64,000 bases of DNA from Streptantibioticus cattleyicolor NRRL 8057 = DSM 46488 (GTDB lineage Bacteria > Actinomycetota > Actinomycetes > Streptomycetales > Streptomycetaceae): assembly GCF_000240165.1 (NCBI RefSeq), contig NC_017585.1:124001-188000 (forward strand), given 5' to 3'. The position numbers were made by a program, and so were the translations under genes. Shown here piece by piece: positions 25,754-34,562 of this stretch. Under the pieces are notes generated by a model. That model ran no database searches. It was not told the origin of the DNA and worked only from the letters and a program-made list of their open reading frames with translations. Position 1 is the stretch's first letter, and every line of letters starts with the position of its first letter.

Positions 25754-27424
25754 ATGCTTTCGCGTCGCAGGCTCCTCACCGCCGCGGGGACGGCCACCGC
25801 CGCCCTCCTCGGCTCACCGCTTCTACTTCCGGAACGTGCCGCGCGCGCCCAGGCCGCGCCGGCGCTCCCCCTGACACTGCTCAACGCCTCCGGCAACGGC
25901 ACCGCCTACGCCTACATCACCGCCACCGACACCGCGGGCCGGCTCGGGTTCGTCGGCGCCGACGGTGTCTTCCACGCGCTGCCCAACCCGTCGTCCGTAC
26001 TGACCCCGGTGCCCGACTACGCGATCCCGCTCGGCCCTTCGGGCGGATCCGGGGTGTCGCTGGTGCTCACCGGCTACCTCACCGGGGGCCGGGTCTGGTT
26101 CTCCATCGGCGACAAGATCCGGTTCTTCGCCAACCCCGGCCCGCCCGGCGGCGCTCCGGGCCTGGTCGAGCCGGGGTTCACCAGTGCGGACCCCAACTGG
26201 TCGACGCACTGGAGCTTTTGCGAGTTCACCTACAACGCGGCCAATCTGTACGCCAACATCAGCTACGTCGATCTGGTCGCCTCCCCCATCTCGATGCGGT
26301 CCACCGGCGCGGCCGGCGACCAGTCGGTCAGCCCGCTGCCGCCCGGGGCACCGGAAGCCATCGCCTCGGGGCTGGCGGCACAGCACGCGGCCGACGGGGC
26401 GCCCTGGGACCAACTGGTGGTCCGCGACACCTCCGGCGCGCTGCTGCGGGTGCTGGCGCCGACGCACTCCCCGGCGTCCTTCGGCACGTACTTCGCCCCG
26501 TACGTGGACGCGGTCTGGTCGCACTTCCAGAACACACCACTGACCGTCGACACGCAGAACCCCGCCTTCGGCGCCTTCACCGGCACCGTCTCCGGTGACG
26601 TCCTGACCTTCGCCGGGCTCGACACCCACGGCGTGCCGTTCACCAAACCGGGCACGAACGACATCTTCAGCTGCGCCAGCGGCCCGTTGTACAACTCCGG
26701 CGGCGACGCGCGCGGGGCGGTGGCGGCACGTCTGTCGGCCGCGCTCAACCGCGGCACGCTGCTGCTGGACGGCGGCGGACAGCAGCCCAGCGGGGTGGGC
26801 CCGGCGCAGTACTACCAGAACGCGATCACCAACCATTACGCGCGCCTGGTGCACGCCAACGCCGGCGTCGGCTACGCCTTCCCCTACGACGACGTGGGCC
26901 CGACCGGGACCCCGCCGGTGGACGGCCACCTCCAGGACCCGGCCCCCACGTCCTGGACGATCACCCTCGGCGGCACCTCCGGCGGCGGCGGATCCGGTGG
27001 CGCCTCCACCACCAGCGCCTACACCACGATTCCGGCCTCCTCGTTCAGCTCGCGCAACGGCACGCAGACCGAGAACTGCCAGGACACCGGAGGCGGCCTG
27101 GACGTGGGCTGGATCCACGCCGGCTGCTGGCTCGGCTACCGCCGGATCGACTTCGGCGGCACCACCCCGCGGCAGTTCATCGCCCGGGTCGCCTCCGGCG
27201 CGGCGGCCGGCGTCAGCGGCGGCATCGAACTGCGCCTGGACGGCCCGACCGGCACCAAGGTCGCCGAGATCGACGTCGGCGACACCGGGGGCTGGCAGTC
27301 CTGGCGCACCGTCCCCATCAACCTCACCGGCGCCGCCACCGGGGTGCACGACGTCTACCTGACCTTCATCGGCTCGGCCTCCGACTTCGTCAACCTCCAC
27401 TGGTTCACCTTCTCCGCGACCTGA
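25754..27424 (+). CDS. Secreted GH64 beta-1,3-glucanase with C-terminal CBM6
   Basis: 556 residues. The N-terminus MLSRRRLLTAAGTATAALLG is a Tat-type signal. The GH64 catalytic domain spans about 38-405. Acidic residues E157 (SFCEFTY) and D173 (SYVDLV) are 16 apart, the spacing I recall for the catalytic pair of the laminaripentaose-producing enzyme of S. matensis. A Gly/Ser linker (GGTSGGGGSGG) leads to a CBM6-like module (about 422-556) with TTIPASSFSSRNGTQTENCQ and VHDVYLTFIGSASDFVNLHW. It should cleave fungal or callose beta-1,3-glucan outside the cell, releasing pentaose units. Confidence 0.88.
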   Translation: MLSRRRLLTAAGTATAALLGSPLLLPERAARAQAAPALPLTLLNASGNGTAYAYITATDTAGRLGFVGADGVFHALPNPSSVLTPVPDYAIPLGPSGGSGVSLVLTGYLTGGRVWFSIGDKIRFFANPGPPGGAPGLVEPGFTSADPNWSTHWSFCEFTYNAANLYANISYVDLVASPISMRSTGAAGDQSVSPLPPGAPEAIASGLAAQHAADGAPWDQLVVRDTSGALLRVLAPTHSPASFGTYFAPYVDAVWSHFQNTPLTVDTQNPAFGAFTGTVSGDVLTFAGLDTHGVPFTKPGTNDIFSCASGPLYNSGGDARGAVAARLSAALNRGTLLLDGGGQQPSGVGPAQYYQNAITNHYARLVHANAGVGYAFPYDDVGPTGTPPVDGHLQDPAPTSWTITLGGTSGGGGSGGASTTSAYTTIPASSFSSRNGTQTENCQDTGGGLDVGWIHAGCWLGYRRIDFGGTTPRQFIARVASGAAAGVSGGIELRLDGPTGTKVAEIDVGDTGGWQSWRTVPINLTGAATGVHDVYLTFIGSASDFVNLHWFTFSAT

Positions 27425-27546
27425 CCCCGCACCCCCCGGGCCCGGGACGGCGGCTCAGGCCGGCAAGGCGATCGCCTCGGCCCGGGCCCGGCGCAGCCAC
27501 ACGGCGTGGGTGGCCTCGTCGACGTCGATGACGGTACGGACGACGA

Positions 27547-27576
27547 CCTGCCGTACGTCGGTGACGGTACGGCAGG
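27547..27576. repeat. Perfect 10-bp inverted repeat
   Basis: CCTGCCGTAC (27547-27556) and GTACGGCAGG (27567-27576) are exact complements with a 10-bp spacer, inside the disrupted NQO gene. It may be the end of a small inserted element. Confidence 0.5.
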
Positions 27577-27625
27577 ACGCACGCGGTCCACACGCGGTGC
27601 AGCGGGTCGCCGGACTCGGCCCGGC

Positions 27626-27672
27626 CCGAGGGACGAGGGCCGGGCCCCGGCCGCAGCCGAGGCGAGGCGGGG
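27626..27672. repeat. Dispersed GC-rich repeat, copy A
   Basis: Positions 27626-27659 are identical over 34 bp to 52465-52498, with similarity continuing to about 27672. The core is near-palindromic (GGCCGGGCCCCGGCC). Here it lies inside the NQO gene remnant. Confidence 0.7.
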
Positions 27673-28034
27673 CCCGACCGTGGGGGACGAAGACCAGGGC
27701 GTCGAGCGTGGCGACCTCCGCCCGACGGCGTGCCACCAGCGGATCGGCGGCTGCCGCGGCCGGGCCCACCGTCGCCGTCCCGCCGGCCTCCGGCAGCGGC
27801 GGGAAGCCCTCGGCGTACAGGTCGTGCGCGAAGACCTCGCAGCCGCCGTCGCGCAACTGTCCCACCACGGCGTCGGACACGGCGTGGTGGAAGCTCCCCG
27901 GCCGTGGGTGCGCCAGATGGACCCCTGCCCGCATACCAGTCCCCCGTCGGCGTCGGCAGGGCCGACCGGTGATCGGCCCAGGCGGAGCTTACGCAGCCGG
28001 ACCGCGCCCGCCAGGGGCACCGCGGACGGGCCGG

Positions 28035-28757
28035 TCAGCCCAGCTTGAGCAGGAGCGCGGCGAGTTCGTCCGGCGCGGTGACCATGGCGTCGTGGCCGGT
28101 CGCCAGTTCCCACACCTGTGCCGGGGTGCCGTTGGGCTGCGTCGCGGGGACGGGCCGGCGCGGGAAGCCCTCCGGCCTGACAGTGCAGTGGATGTGGGTG
28201 CGCGGGATCGCGTCGACGGCCGGGTTGTCCAGCCGTACCGGTTGCTGGAGGCAGCGCACCGGCTGGTCGGAGAGCATCGAGCGCAGCCAGGCGGCGTCCG
28301 CGGGGTCGGTGACCCCGAACAGCCCGGCGGGCGGCGGCAGTTCGGGCAGCGGCGGCACCAGCCAGCCCGGTTCACAGTTCACGGCGCGGTCGATGACCCC
28401 CTGGGTGACCGGCATCACGTCGACGGCGCTCTCCCCGTGCTCGGGGACCATGGCCTCGAGGTAGACCAGGTGTCCGACGCGGTCCGGGACGTCGTTGGCC
28501 GCGGAGGAGATGACCAGTCCGGCGTAGCTGTGGCCGACGAGCACCACCTCATCGAGGTCTTCGCCGGTGATGAGCCCGACGACGTCGTCGACGTGGGTGT
28601 CGAGCCCCACCTCGGGGCCGCGCAGGTGTTTCCTCTCGCCGAGTCCGGTCAGTGACGGGGCGAACACCCGGTGGCCGGCGGACTCCAGCAACGGAACGAC
28701 GCGGTCCCAGCACGGTCCGCTGTGCCAGGCCCCGTGGACCAGGAGATAGGTCGACAT
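28035..28757 (-). CDS. Alpha/beta hydrolase, short esterase type
   Basis: 240 residues from the ATG at 28757. YLLVHGAWHSGPCWDRVVPLL (oxyanion region), VLVGHSYAGLVISSAA (nucleophile Ser in GHSYAG) and LATGHDAMVTAPDELAALLLKL (catalytic His) match the family that includes plant salicylate/methyl esterases and hydroxynitrile lyases. The bacterial substrate is unknown. It is divergent from an MmyB-type regulator, a recurring Streptomyces pairing. Confidence 0.87.
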   Translation of the reverse strand: MSTYLLVHGAWHSGPCWDRVVPLLESAGHRVFAPSLTGLGERKHLRGPEVGLDTHVDDVVGLITGEDLDEVVLVGHSYAGLVISSAANDVPDRVGHLVYLEAMVPEHGESAVDVMPVTQGVIDRAVNCEPGWLVPPLPELPPPAGLFGVTDPADAAWLRSMLSDQPVRCLQQPVRLDNPAVDAIPRTHIHCTVRPEGFPRRPVPATQPNGTPAQVWELATGHDAMVTAPDELAALLLKLG

Positions 28758-28923
28758 GGTTGTGCTCCTCGTGCGTGTCGGGGGAGGTACGGAGGGCCAC
28801 GGCGCGGCCCCGCTCGTCCCGCCGACCACGCTGCCGTCCGGGCTCCGCCGCAGCCAGCGCCCCGGCGATCCTGGGGGTGAGGGGACCAGGCAGCCGCGCG
28901 GGCGCGCTGACTACAGTGGGGGG

Positions 28924-29784
28924 ATGGCCGACGAACCGAACCAGCTGGGCGATTACGTACGCGCCCGCCGCGCGCTCGTCACCCCGCAGGAGGCCGGTAT
29001 CCCCGTCACGGGCGTGCGCCGGGTGCCGGGGCTGCGCCGGGAGGAGGTCGCGATGCTCGCCGGCATCAGCGCCGACTACTACCTGCGTCTGGAACAGGGC
29101 CGCGACCGCAACCCGTCGGTGCAGGTCCTGGAATCCATCGCCCGCGTCCTGCGGCTCGACGAGGACGCGACGGCGTACCTGCTGCGGCTCGGCGCCGCCA
29201 GGCCCTGGGGGCAGCGGCGCCGGCCCCGCGAGGAGACCGTCCCGGCGGGCGTCGCCAAGCTCGTCGCCGCCCTGCCGTTCCCCGCCTTCGTCGAGGGCCG
29301 CTACCTCGACATCCTCGCCGCCAACGCCTTGGCAACCGCGCTGTCCCCGCGTCTCGTCGTCGGCAACAACCGCCTGCGGGACGCCTTCCTCGACCCCGCC
29401 GAGCGGACCCTCCACCCCGACTGGGAGAGCGCCACGGCGAACATGGTCGCCGGGTTCCGCGAGTCGGTCGGCACCGACACGGACGACCCCCGGTTCATCG
29501 AGCTGGTCGGCGAACTCTCCCTCGCCAGCCCCCTGTTCAGCCGCCTGTGGGCCCGCCACGACGTGGACGCCTGCGAGGGCGCCGCGATCCGCGTCGACCA
29601 CCCGCAGATCGGTCCGGTACGACTCAACCGGGAGCGGCTGGGCGTCGGCGCCACGGCGAGCGGCAAACTCGTCGTCTACCACCCCGACCCGGGCACCGAC
29701 AGCGCCGAAAGACTCGCGCTCCTCGCCGCCACCCTCCCGCCCCCGACCGCCCCGTCGGCCACACCCGCGGCTTCGCGGCACTGA
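28924..29784 (+). CDS. XRE regulator with MmyB-like ligand domain
   Basis: 286 residues from the ATG at 28924; the larger frame running on through the GH87 gene is a shadow. The HTH region has VPGLRREEVAMLAGISADYYLRLEQGRDRNPSVQVLESIARVL, the hallmark of this family. The C-terminal MmyB-like PAS domain (about 110-275) has ILAANALATALSPRL and HPDWESATANMVAGFRESVG. It likely controls the divergent alpha/beta hydrolase. Confidence 0.88.
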   Translation: MADEPNQLGDYVRARRALVTPQEAGIPVTGVRRVPGLRREEVAMLAGISADYYLRLEQGRDRNPSVQVLESIARVLRLDEDATAYLLRLGAARPWGQRRRPREETVPAGVAKLVAALPFPAFVEGRYLDILAANALATALSPRLVVGNNRLRDAFLDPAERTLHPDWESATANMVAGFRESVGTDTDDPRFIELVGELSLASPLFSRLWARHDVDACEGAAIRVDHPQIGPVRLNRERLGVGATASGKLVVYHPDPGTDSAERLALLAATLPPPTAPSATPAASRH

Positions 29785-30151
29785 CGCTGCGGCCGTTCCG
29801 GGCGCGGACGGCTCAGCGCCTTCGCGCAATAACCCGCTGAAGCAACGCAACTTCCCCGCAGCCACCGCTGAGCAGCCGGGCTCAACGGGCTCTCCGCGCC
29901 CGGGCGTTGGCATCGCGACACCACACCGTCACACCGGCGGCGCCTACCGGCGGGTACCAGTCAGCAGTTCGCTCCCGGGCATGGACGCCGTTCCGGGGTT
30001 CTGCAACACTCTGCCCACAGGTACGCAAATTCTTGATAGTACCGCGATGGATCCATGGACCAGCGTGCAACTCCGCGGCCCAGTCCCGCAGGTTTCCGGT
30101 CTTCGAGTAGCACGCCCGATCCTCCAGACCCCCACGAGACAGAGGGACCCC
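29785..30151. other. 367-bp upstream region of the GH87 gene
   Basis: No gene is supported here. It contains GGTAC (30020-30024) and GTACC (30039-30043) flanking the AT-rich CGCAAATTCTTGATA, probably the promoter/operator of the glucanase gene. The CGCAAA core recurs before the LacI and solute-binding protein genes. Confidence 0.5.
30024..30035 (+). promoter_or_regulatory. Candidate LacI operator, GH87 copy
   Basis: CGCAAATTCTTG lies within the inverted GGTAC/GTACC arms upstream of the GH87 gene. Similar sequences are CGCAAAACTTG before the LacI gene and CGCAAATATTCG before the binding-protein gene. Confidence 0.4.
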
Positions 30152-33100
30152 ATGAGATCGCAGCGCTCCATCCCGCGCCTGGTGGCGGGGGTGATCGCGG
30201 CCGGCCTGCTGCTGCTCGGCGGGCCGGCCGGCCCCGCCGTCGCCGCGCGCCCCGCCGCGCCGGCGGCGCCACCACCACCCACCACGCCGCACCCGGGCGG
30301 CAGGTCCGCCTCGGCCAGCACCTCCGACGGCGGGCACACCGCCGCCCGCCTCGCCGACGGCGACGCCACGACGTACTGGCAGAGCAAGGCCGGCTCCCTT
30401 CCGCAGTGGGCCCAGCTCGACCTGGGCCGCACCACCCGCGTCGACCAGGTGAAGCTCAAGATGCCCGCCTCCTGGTCCGCCCGCACCGAGACGCTGTCGC
30501 TGCAGGCAAGTGCCGACGGCGTCTCCTTCGCCACGGTGACCGGCTCGAAGGCGTACACCTTCACACCCTCCTCCGGCAACACCGTGACGATCTCCTTCCC
30601 GGCCACCCTCGCCCGCTTCGTCCGGGCCGAGGTGACCGCGAACTCCGCCGCCAGGTCCGCCCAGTTGTCCGAGATGACCGTCCACCCGGCCGACGCCTCC
30701 ACGGTCGATCTGGCCGCCGGGAAGCCGACCGCGGAGTCCGGCCACGCCGACGTCTACCCCTCGGCCAACGCGGTCGACGGCGACGCGAACACCTACTGGG
30801 AGAGCACCGACAACGCCTTCCCGCAGTGGCTGCGCGTCGACCTCGGCAGCGCGGTGGCCGTCAACCGCGTGGTGCTCAAGCTGCCGCCGTCCACCGCCTG
30901 GGCGACCCGCACCCAGACCCTGTCCGTGCAGGGCAGCACCGACGGGAACACCTTCTCCGACCTCGTCGCCTCCGCCGGATACACCTTCGACCCGGCCACC
31001 GGCAACACCGTGACCATCGACTTCAACCAGGCCACCACCCGCTACGTCCGGCTGTACTTCACCGCCAACACCGGCTGGCCGGCCGGGCAGGTCTCCGAGT
31101 TCGAGGTGTACGGGCCGGCCTCCGGCGACACCACCGCGCCGACCGCGCCCACCGGCCTGGCGTACACCCAGCCCGCCCCCGGACAGATCACCCTCACCTG
31201 GCACGCGTCGACCGACAACGTCGGCGTCACCGGCTACGACGTCTACGCCAACGGCACCCTGCGCTCCTCGGTCGCCGGCGACGTGCTCACCTACACCGAC
31301 AACCGCCCCGACACCGACACCGTCACCTACTACGTCAAGGCGAGGGACGCGGCCGGCAACCAGTCCCCGGCCAGCAACAGCGTCACCCGCACCGGGACCT
31401 CCGGCGACACCCAGCCGCCGACCCCACCGGGCAACCTGGCGTACACCCAGCCCGCCCCCGGACAGATCAAGCTGACCTGGACCGCGGCCTCCGACAACGT
31501 CGGCGTCACCGGCTACGAGGTCTTCGCCGACGGCAGCCAGATCGCCACCACCGCCGGCGACGTGCTCACCTACACCGACAACCGCCCCGACTCCGACACC
31601 GTCACCTACTTCGTCAGGGCGAAGGACGCGGCCGGCAACGAGTCCGGCAACAGCAACACCGTCACCCGTACCGGCACCACCCCGACCGGCACCAACATGG
31701 CGCTCGGCAAGCCGATCAGCGCCTCCTCCACGGTGCAGAACTACGTGGCCGCCAACGCCGACGACGGTGATGTCACCACCTACTGGGAAGGCACCGGCAC
31801 CAGTTCGCTGACCGTACGGCTCGGTTCCAACGTGGACACCAGCTCGGTCGTGGTCAAGCTCAACCCCAGCATGAACTGGGGCCCGCGCACCCAGACCATC
31901 GAGGTGCAGGGCCGGGAGCAGAGCGCCTCCGACTTCACCCAGCTGGTCGCGCCCAAGAGCTATGCCTTCAGCCCGGCCACCGGCAACCTGGTGTCCATCC
32001 CGGTCTCCGCGCGCGTCGCCGACGTACGGCTGGTGTTCAGCGCCAACTCCGGTGCGGGCGGCGGCCAGGCGGCCGAGCTGGAAGTCATCGGCGTGCCCGG
32101 CCCCAACCCGGATCTGACCATCAGCGCGCTGACCGCCTCCCCCGCCACGCCGGTGGAGACCGATCCGGTCACGCTGAAGGCGACGGTGAAGAACATCGGC
32201 ACCCGTGACTCGGGCGCCACCGACGTCAACTTCTACCTCGGGACCACCAAGGCCGGCACCGCGAAGCTGGGCGCCCTGGCGGCCGGCGCCTCCACCACCG
32301 TCTCGGCCGATGTCGGCGCGCTCGGCGCGGGCAGCTACCAACTGACCGCCAAGGTCGACGAGTCCAACGTGGTCATCGAGCAGAACGAGAGCAACAACAG
32401 TTACACCAGCCCCGACCCGCTGGTGGTCAAGCCGGTGGCCTCCTCCGACCTGGTCGCCTCCCCGGTGGCCTGGTCGCCGGGGAACCCCTCGGCGGGGCAG
32501 GCCGTCACCTTCTCGGTGGCCGTCAAGAACCAGGGCACCGTCGCCTCGGCGGGCGGCAGCCACGGCATCACCCTCACCGTCACCGACGCCACGACCGGCA
32601 CCGTGGTCAAGACGCTCACCGGCGGCTACGACGGCACCATAGCGGCCGGCGCCACCACCTCCCCGGTGGCCCTGGGCAGCTGGACGGCGGCGAACGGCAA
32701 GTACACCGTCAAGACGGTCATCGCCGCGGACGCCAACGAACTGCCGGTCAAGCAGGGCAACAACACCTCCACCCAACCGCTCTTCGTCGGCCGCGGCGCC
32801 GACATGCCCTACGACTCCTACGAGGCCGAGGACGGGGTGCTCGGCGGCGGCGCGACGGTGCTCGGACCCAACCGGACCATCGGCGACCCCGCCGGTGAGG
32901 CGTCCGGCCGCGAGGCGGTGCGCTTGGCGTCCACCGGGGACTCCGTCTCCTTCACCACCCGGGCCGCCACCAACACCCTGGTCGTCCGCTTCAACATCCC
33001 GGACGGGCCGGACACCTCGCTCGACGTGTACGTCGACGGCGCCTTCCTCAAGGCGATCCCGCTCACCGCCAAGTACGCCTGGCTCTACGGCGACGAGGCG

Positions 33101-34456
33101 AGCCCCGGCAACAACCCCGGTGCCGGCAGCCCACGGCACATCTACGACGAGGCCAACCTGTTGCTGGGGTCCACCGTCCCGGCCGGCCACACCGTCACGC
33201 TGCGCAAGGACGCGGGCAACTCGGCGGCGTACTACAACATCGACTACATCGACCTGGAGCAGGCCACCCCGGTGCCCGACCCGGACCCGGCCACGTACGT
33301 GGTGCCGGCCGGCTTCACCCAGCAGGACGTGCAGGCGGCGCTGGACACCGCACGGCAGGACACCACCAAGCTCGGCGTCTACCTGCCCGCCGGTGACTAC
33401 CAGACCACCAACAAGTTCACCGTCTACGGCCGACCCATCAAGGTGATCGGCGCCGGGCCCTGGTTCACCCGGTTCCTCACCCCGCAGGGCCAGGAGAACA
33501 CCGACGCCGGCTTCACCGTACCGGCCACGGCGGGCGGCTCCACGTTCACCGGGTTCGCCTTCTTCGGCAACTACACCAGCCGCATCGACGGCCCCGGCAA
33601 GGTCTTCGACCTCAGCGGGGTGGCCAAGCTCACCATCGACAACCTGTGGATCGAGCACACCGTCTGCGGGGTGTGGGCGTCCAACGTCGACGACTCCACC
33701 TTCACCGGCCTGCGGATCCGCGACACCTTCGCGGACGGCATCAACCTCACCAACGGCAGCACCGGCAACCTGATCGCCGACGACGAGGCCCGGTCCACCG
33801 GGGACGACAGCTTCGCGCTCTTCCCGGCCATCGACAACAACAACGAGCAGGAGACCGGCAACACCTTCCGCAACCTCAGCGTCCGGACCACCTGGCGGGC
33901 GGCGGGCCTGGCGGTCTACGGCGGTGGCGGCAACACCTTCAGCAACCTCTACATCGCCGACACCCTCACCTACTCCGGCATCACCATCGGCTCGCTGCGG
34001 TTCGGCGGCATCCCCGCCCTGGGCTTCGAGTCCTCGCCGAAGACAACGTTCGACAACATCTCCCTGGTCCGGGACGGCGGCCACTTCTGGGGCTCGCAGA
34101 CCTTCCCGGCGCTGTGGCTGTACTCCGCGGAGTACGCCTTCCAGGGCATCAGGATCAGCGACACCGACATCACCGACCCCACCTACTCCGGGATCATGTT
34201 CCAGACCAAGTGGAACGGGTCCACCCCGCTCAACCCGATCACGGACACGGCGTTCACCGACATCACCGTCAAGGGCGCCCGCAGGAGCGGTGACGCCTAC
34301 GACGCCAAGTCCGGCTTCGGACTGTGGGCCAACCCGCAGCCGGAACCGGGCCAGGGTCCGGCGGTCGGCTCGGTGACCTTCAACGGTCTGCACGAGAGCG
34401 ACAACGCGGTCGACATCGAGAACACCACGTCCACCTTCACCATCAACGTCAGCTGA
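30152..34456 (+). CDS. Secreted multidomain GH87-type alpha-1,3-glucanase (mycodextranase-like)
   Basis: 1434 residues. Signal peptide 1-31. Domains in order: F5/8-type C (discoidin) at about 48-178 and 186-320, two FN3 at 328-416 and 421-509, a third discoidin at 514-647, two CARDB at 652-760 and 765-879, a CBM6/35-like module at 885-1036, and a right-handed beta-helix catalytic domain at 1045-1434. Candidate catalytic acids are D1195 (TFADGINLTNG) and D1218-D1219 (STGDDSF). The 23-residue gap matches the Asp trio I recall from Paenibacillus GH87. It should cleave fungal alpha-1,3-glucan. A strong terminator follows. Confidence 0.85.
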   Translation: MRSQRSIPRLVAGVIAAGLLLLGGPAGPAVAARPAAPAAPPPPTTPHPGGRSASASTSDGGHTAARLADGDATTYWQSKAGSLPQWAQLDLGRTTRVDQVKLKMPASWSARTETLSLQASADGVSFATVTGSKAYTFTPSSGNTVTISFPATLARFVRAEVTANSAARSAQLSEMTVHPADASTVDLAAGKPTAESGHADVYPSANAVDGDANTYWESTDNAFPQWLRVDLGSAVAVNRVVLKLPPSTAWATRTQTLSVQGSTDGNTFSDLVASAGYTFDPATGNTVTIDFNQATTRYVRLYFTANTGWPAGQVSEFEVYGPASGDTTAPTAPTGLAYTQPAPGQITLTWHASTDNVGVTGYDVYANGTLRSSVAGDVLTYTDNRPDTDTVTYYVKARDAAGNQSPASNSVTRTGTSGDTQPPTPPGNLAYTQPAPGQIKLTWTAASDNVGVTGYEVFADGSQIATTAGDVLTYTDNRPDSDTVTYFVRAKDAAGNESGNSNTVTRTGTTPTGTNMALGKPISASSTVQNYVAANADDGDVTTYWEGTGTSSLTVRLGSNVDTSSVVVKLNPSMNWGPRTQTIEVQGREQSASDFTQLVAPKSYAFSPATGNLVSIPVSARVADVRLVFSANSGAGGGQAAELEVIGVPGPNPDLTISALTASPATPVETDPVTLKATVKNIGTRDSGATDVNFYLGTTKAGTAKLGALAAGASTTVSADVGALGAGSYQLTAKVDESNVVIEQNESNNSYTSPDPLVVKPVASSDLVASPVAWSPGNPSAGQAVTFSVAVKNQGTVASAGGSHGITLTVTDATTGTVVKTLTGGYDGTIAAGATTSPVALGSWTAANGKYTVKTVIAADANELPVKQGNNTSTQPLFVGRGADMPYDSYEAEDGVLGGGATVLGPNRTIGDPAGEASGREAVRLASTGDSVSFTTRAATNTLVVRFNIPDGPDTSLDVYVDGAFLKAIPLTAKYAWLYGDEASPGNNPGAGSPRHIYDEANLLLGSTVPAGHTVTLRKDAGNSAAYYNIDYIDLEQATPVPDPDPATYVVPAGFTQQDVQAALDTARQDTTKLGVYLPAGDYQTTNKFTVYGRPIKVIGAGPWFTRFLTPQGQENTDAGFTVPATAGGSTFTGFAFFGNYTSRIDGPGKVFDLSGVAKLTIDNLWIEHTVCGVWASNVDDSTFTGLRIRDTFADGINLTNGSTGNLIADDEARSTGDDSFALFPAIDNNNEQETGNTFRNLSVRTTWRAAGLAVYGGGGNTFSNLYIADTLTYSGITIGSLRFGGIPALGFESSPKTTFDNISLVRDGGHFWGSQTFPALWLYSAEYAFQGIRISDTDITDPTYSGIMFQTKWNGSTPLNPITDTAFTDITVKGARRSGDAYDAKSGFGLWANPQPEPGQGPAVGSVTFNGLHESDNAVDIENTTSTFTINVS
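31157..31700. repeat. Tandem duplication of the FN3 domain
   Basis: The two FN3 modules are offset by 279 bp (93 codons) and are nearly identical in DNA: CTGGCGTACACCCAGCCCGC starts at 31157 and again at 31436, and the CTCACCTACACCGACAACCG stretches also match. Conservation at silent sites points to recent duplication or gene conversion. Confidence 0.8.
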
Positions 34457-34465
34457 CCCACGGCG

Positions 34466-34500
34466 GCGTGCCCGCGGTCCGCCCCGGACCGCGGGCACGC
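34466..34500 (+). terminator. Strong terminator hairpin after GH87 gene
   Basis: A perfect 15-bp stem (34466-34480 with 34486-34500) and a 5-nt loop GCCCC, starting 9 bp after the stop. There is no U tract, as is common in Streptomyces. Confidence 0.8.
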
Positions 34501-34533
34501 ACCGGTGCGTGATCGCATCTGCCCAGTAAGCCG

Positions 34534-34560
34534 CTTGCAAGTTTTGCGATAGCCTTGCGT
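34534..34560. promoter_or_regulatory. Candidate LacI autoregulatory operator
   Basis: CTTGCAAG (34534-34541) is a perfect palindrome. The minus strand at 34548-34538 reads CGCAAAACTTG, sharing the CGCAAA core seen at the other glucan genes. TTGC recurs three times in 25 bp directly before the LacI start. Confidence 0.5.
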
Positions 34561-34562
34561 AT

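Larger units (their letters stand above)
27455..27934 (-). pseudogene. NAD(P)H:quinone oxidoreductase gene with replaced C-terminus
   Basis: The first 95 residues are a good flavodoxin-fold NQO start: VHLAHPRPGSFHHAVSDAVV, CEVFAHDLYAEGFPPLPEAG, DPLVARRRAEVATLDALVFV. The usual continuation after DALVFV (PxWW...K.W.DRV) is absent. Instead the frame enters RAPPRLGCGRGPALVPRAGP, which is the translation of a GC-rich intergenic repeat also present at 52.4 kb. Then follows an inverted repeat at 27547-27576 and an unrelated tail. It appears disrupted by repeat insertion or deletion and is unlikely to be functional. Confidence 0.65.

Noticed and set aside
28652-30151. Very long plus-strand frame running in from 28652 into the GH87 gene (1934 codons)
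   Set aside because: The part before 30152 is a low-complexity Arg/Pro/Ser shadow of the MmyB-type regulator. A signal peptide starts cleanly at ATG 30152.
29882-34540. 1552-codon minus-strand ORF antisense to the GH87 gene
   Set aside because: Gly/Asp/Val/Arg-rich composition is typical of an antisense frame in high-GC DNA; the plus strand encodes clear domains.
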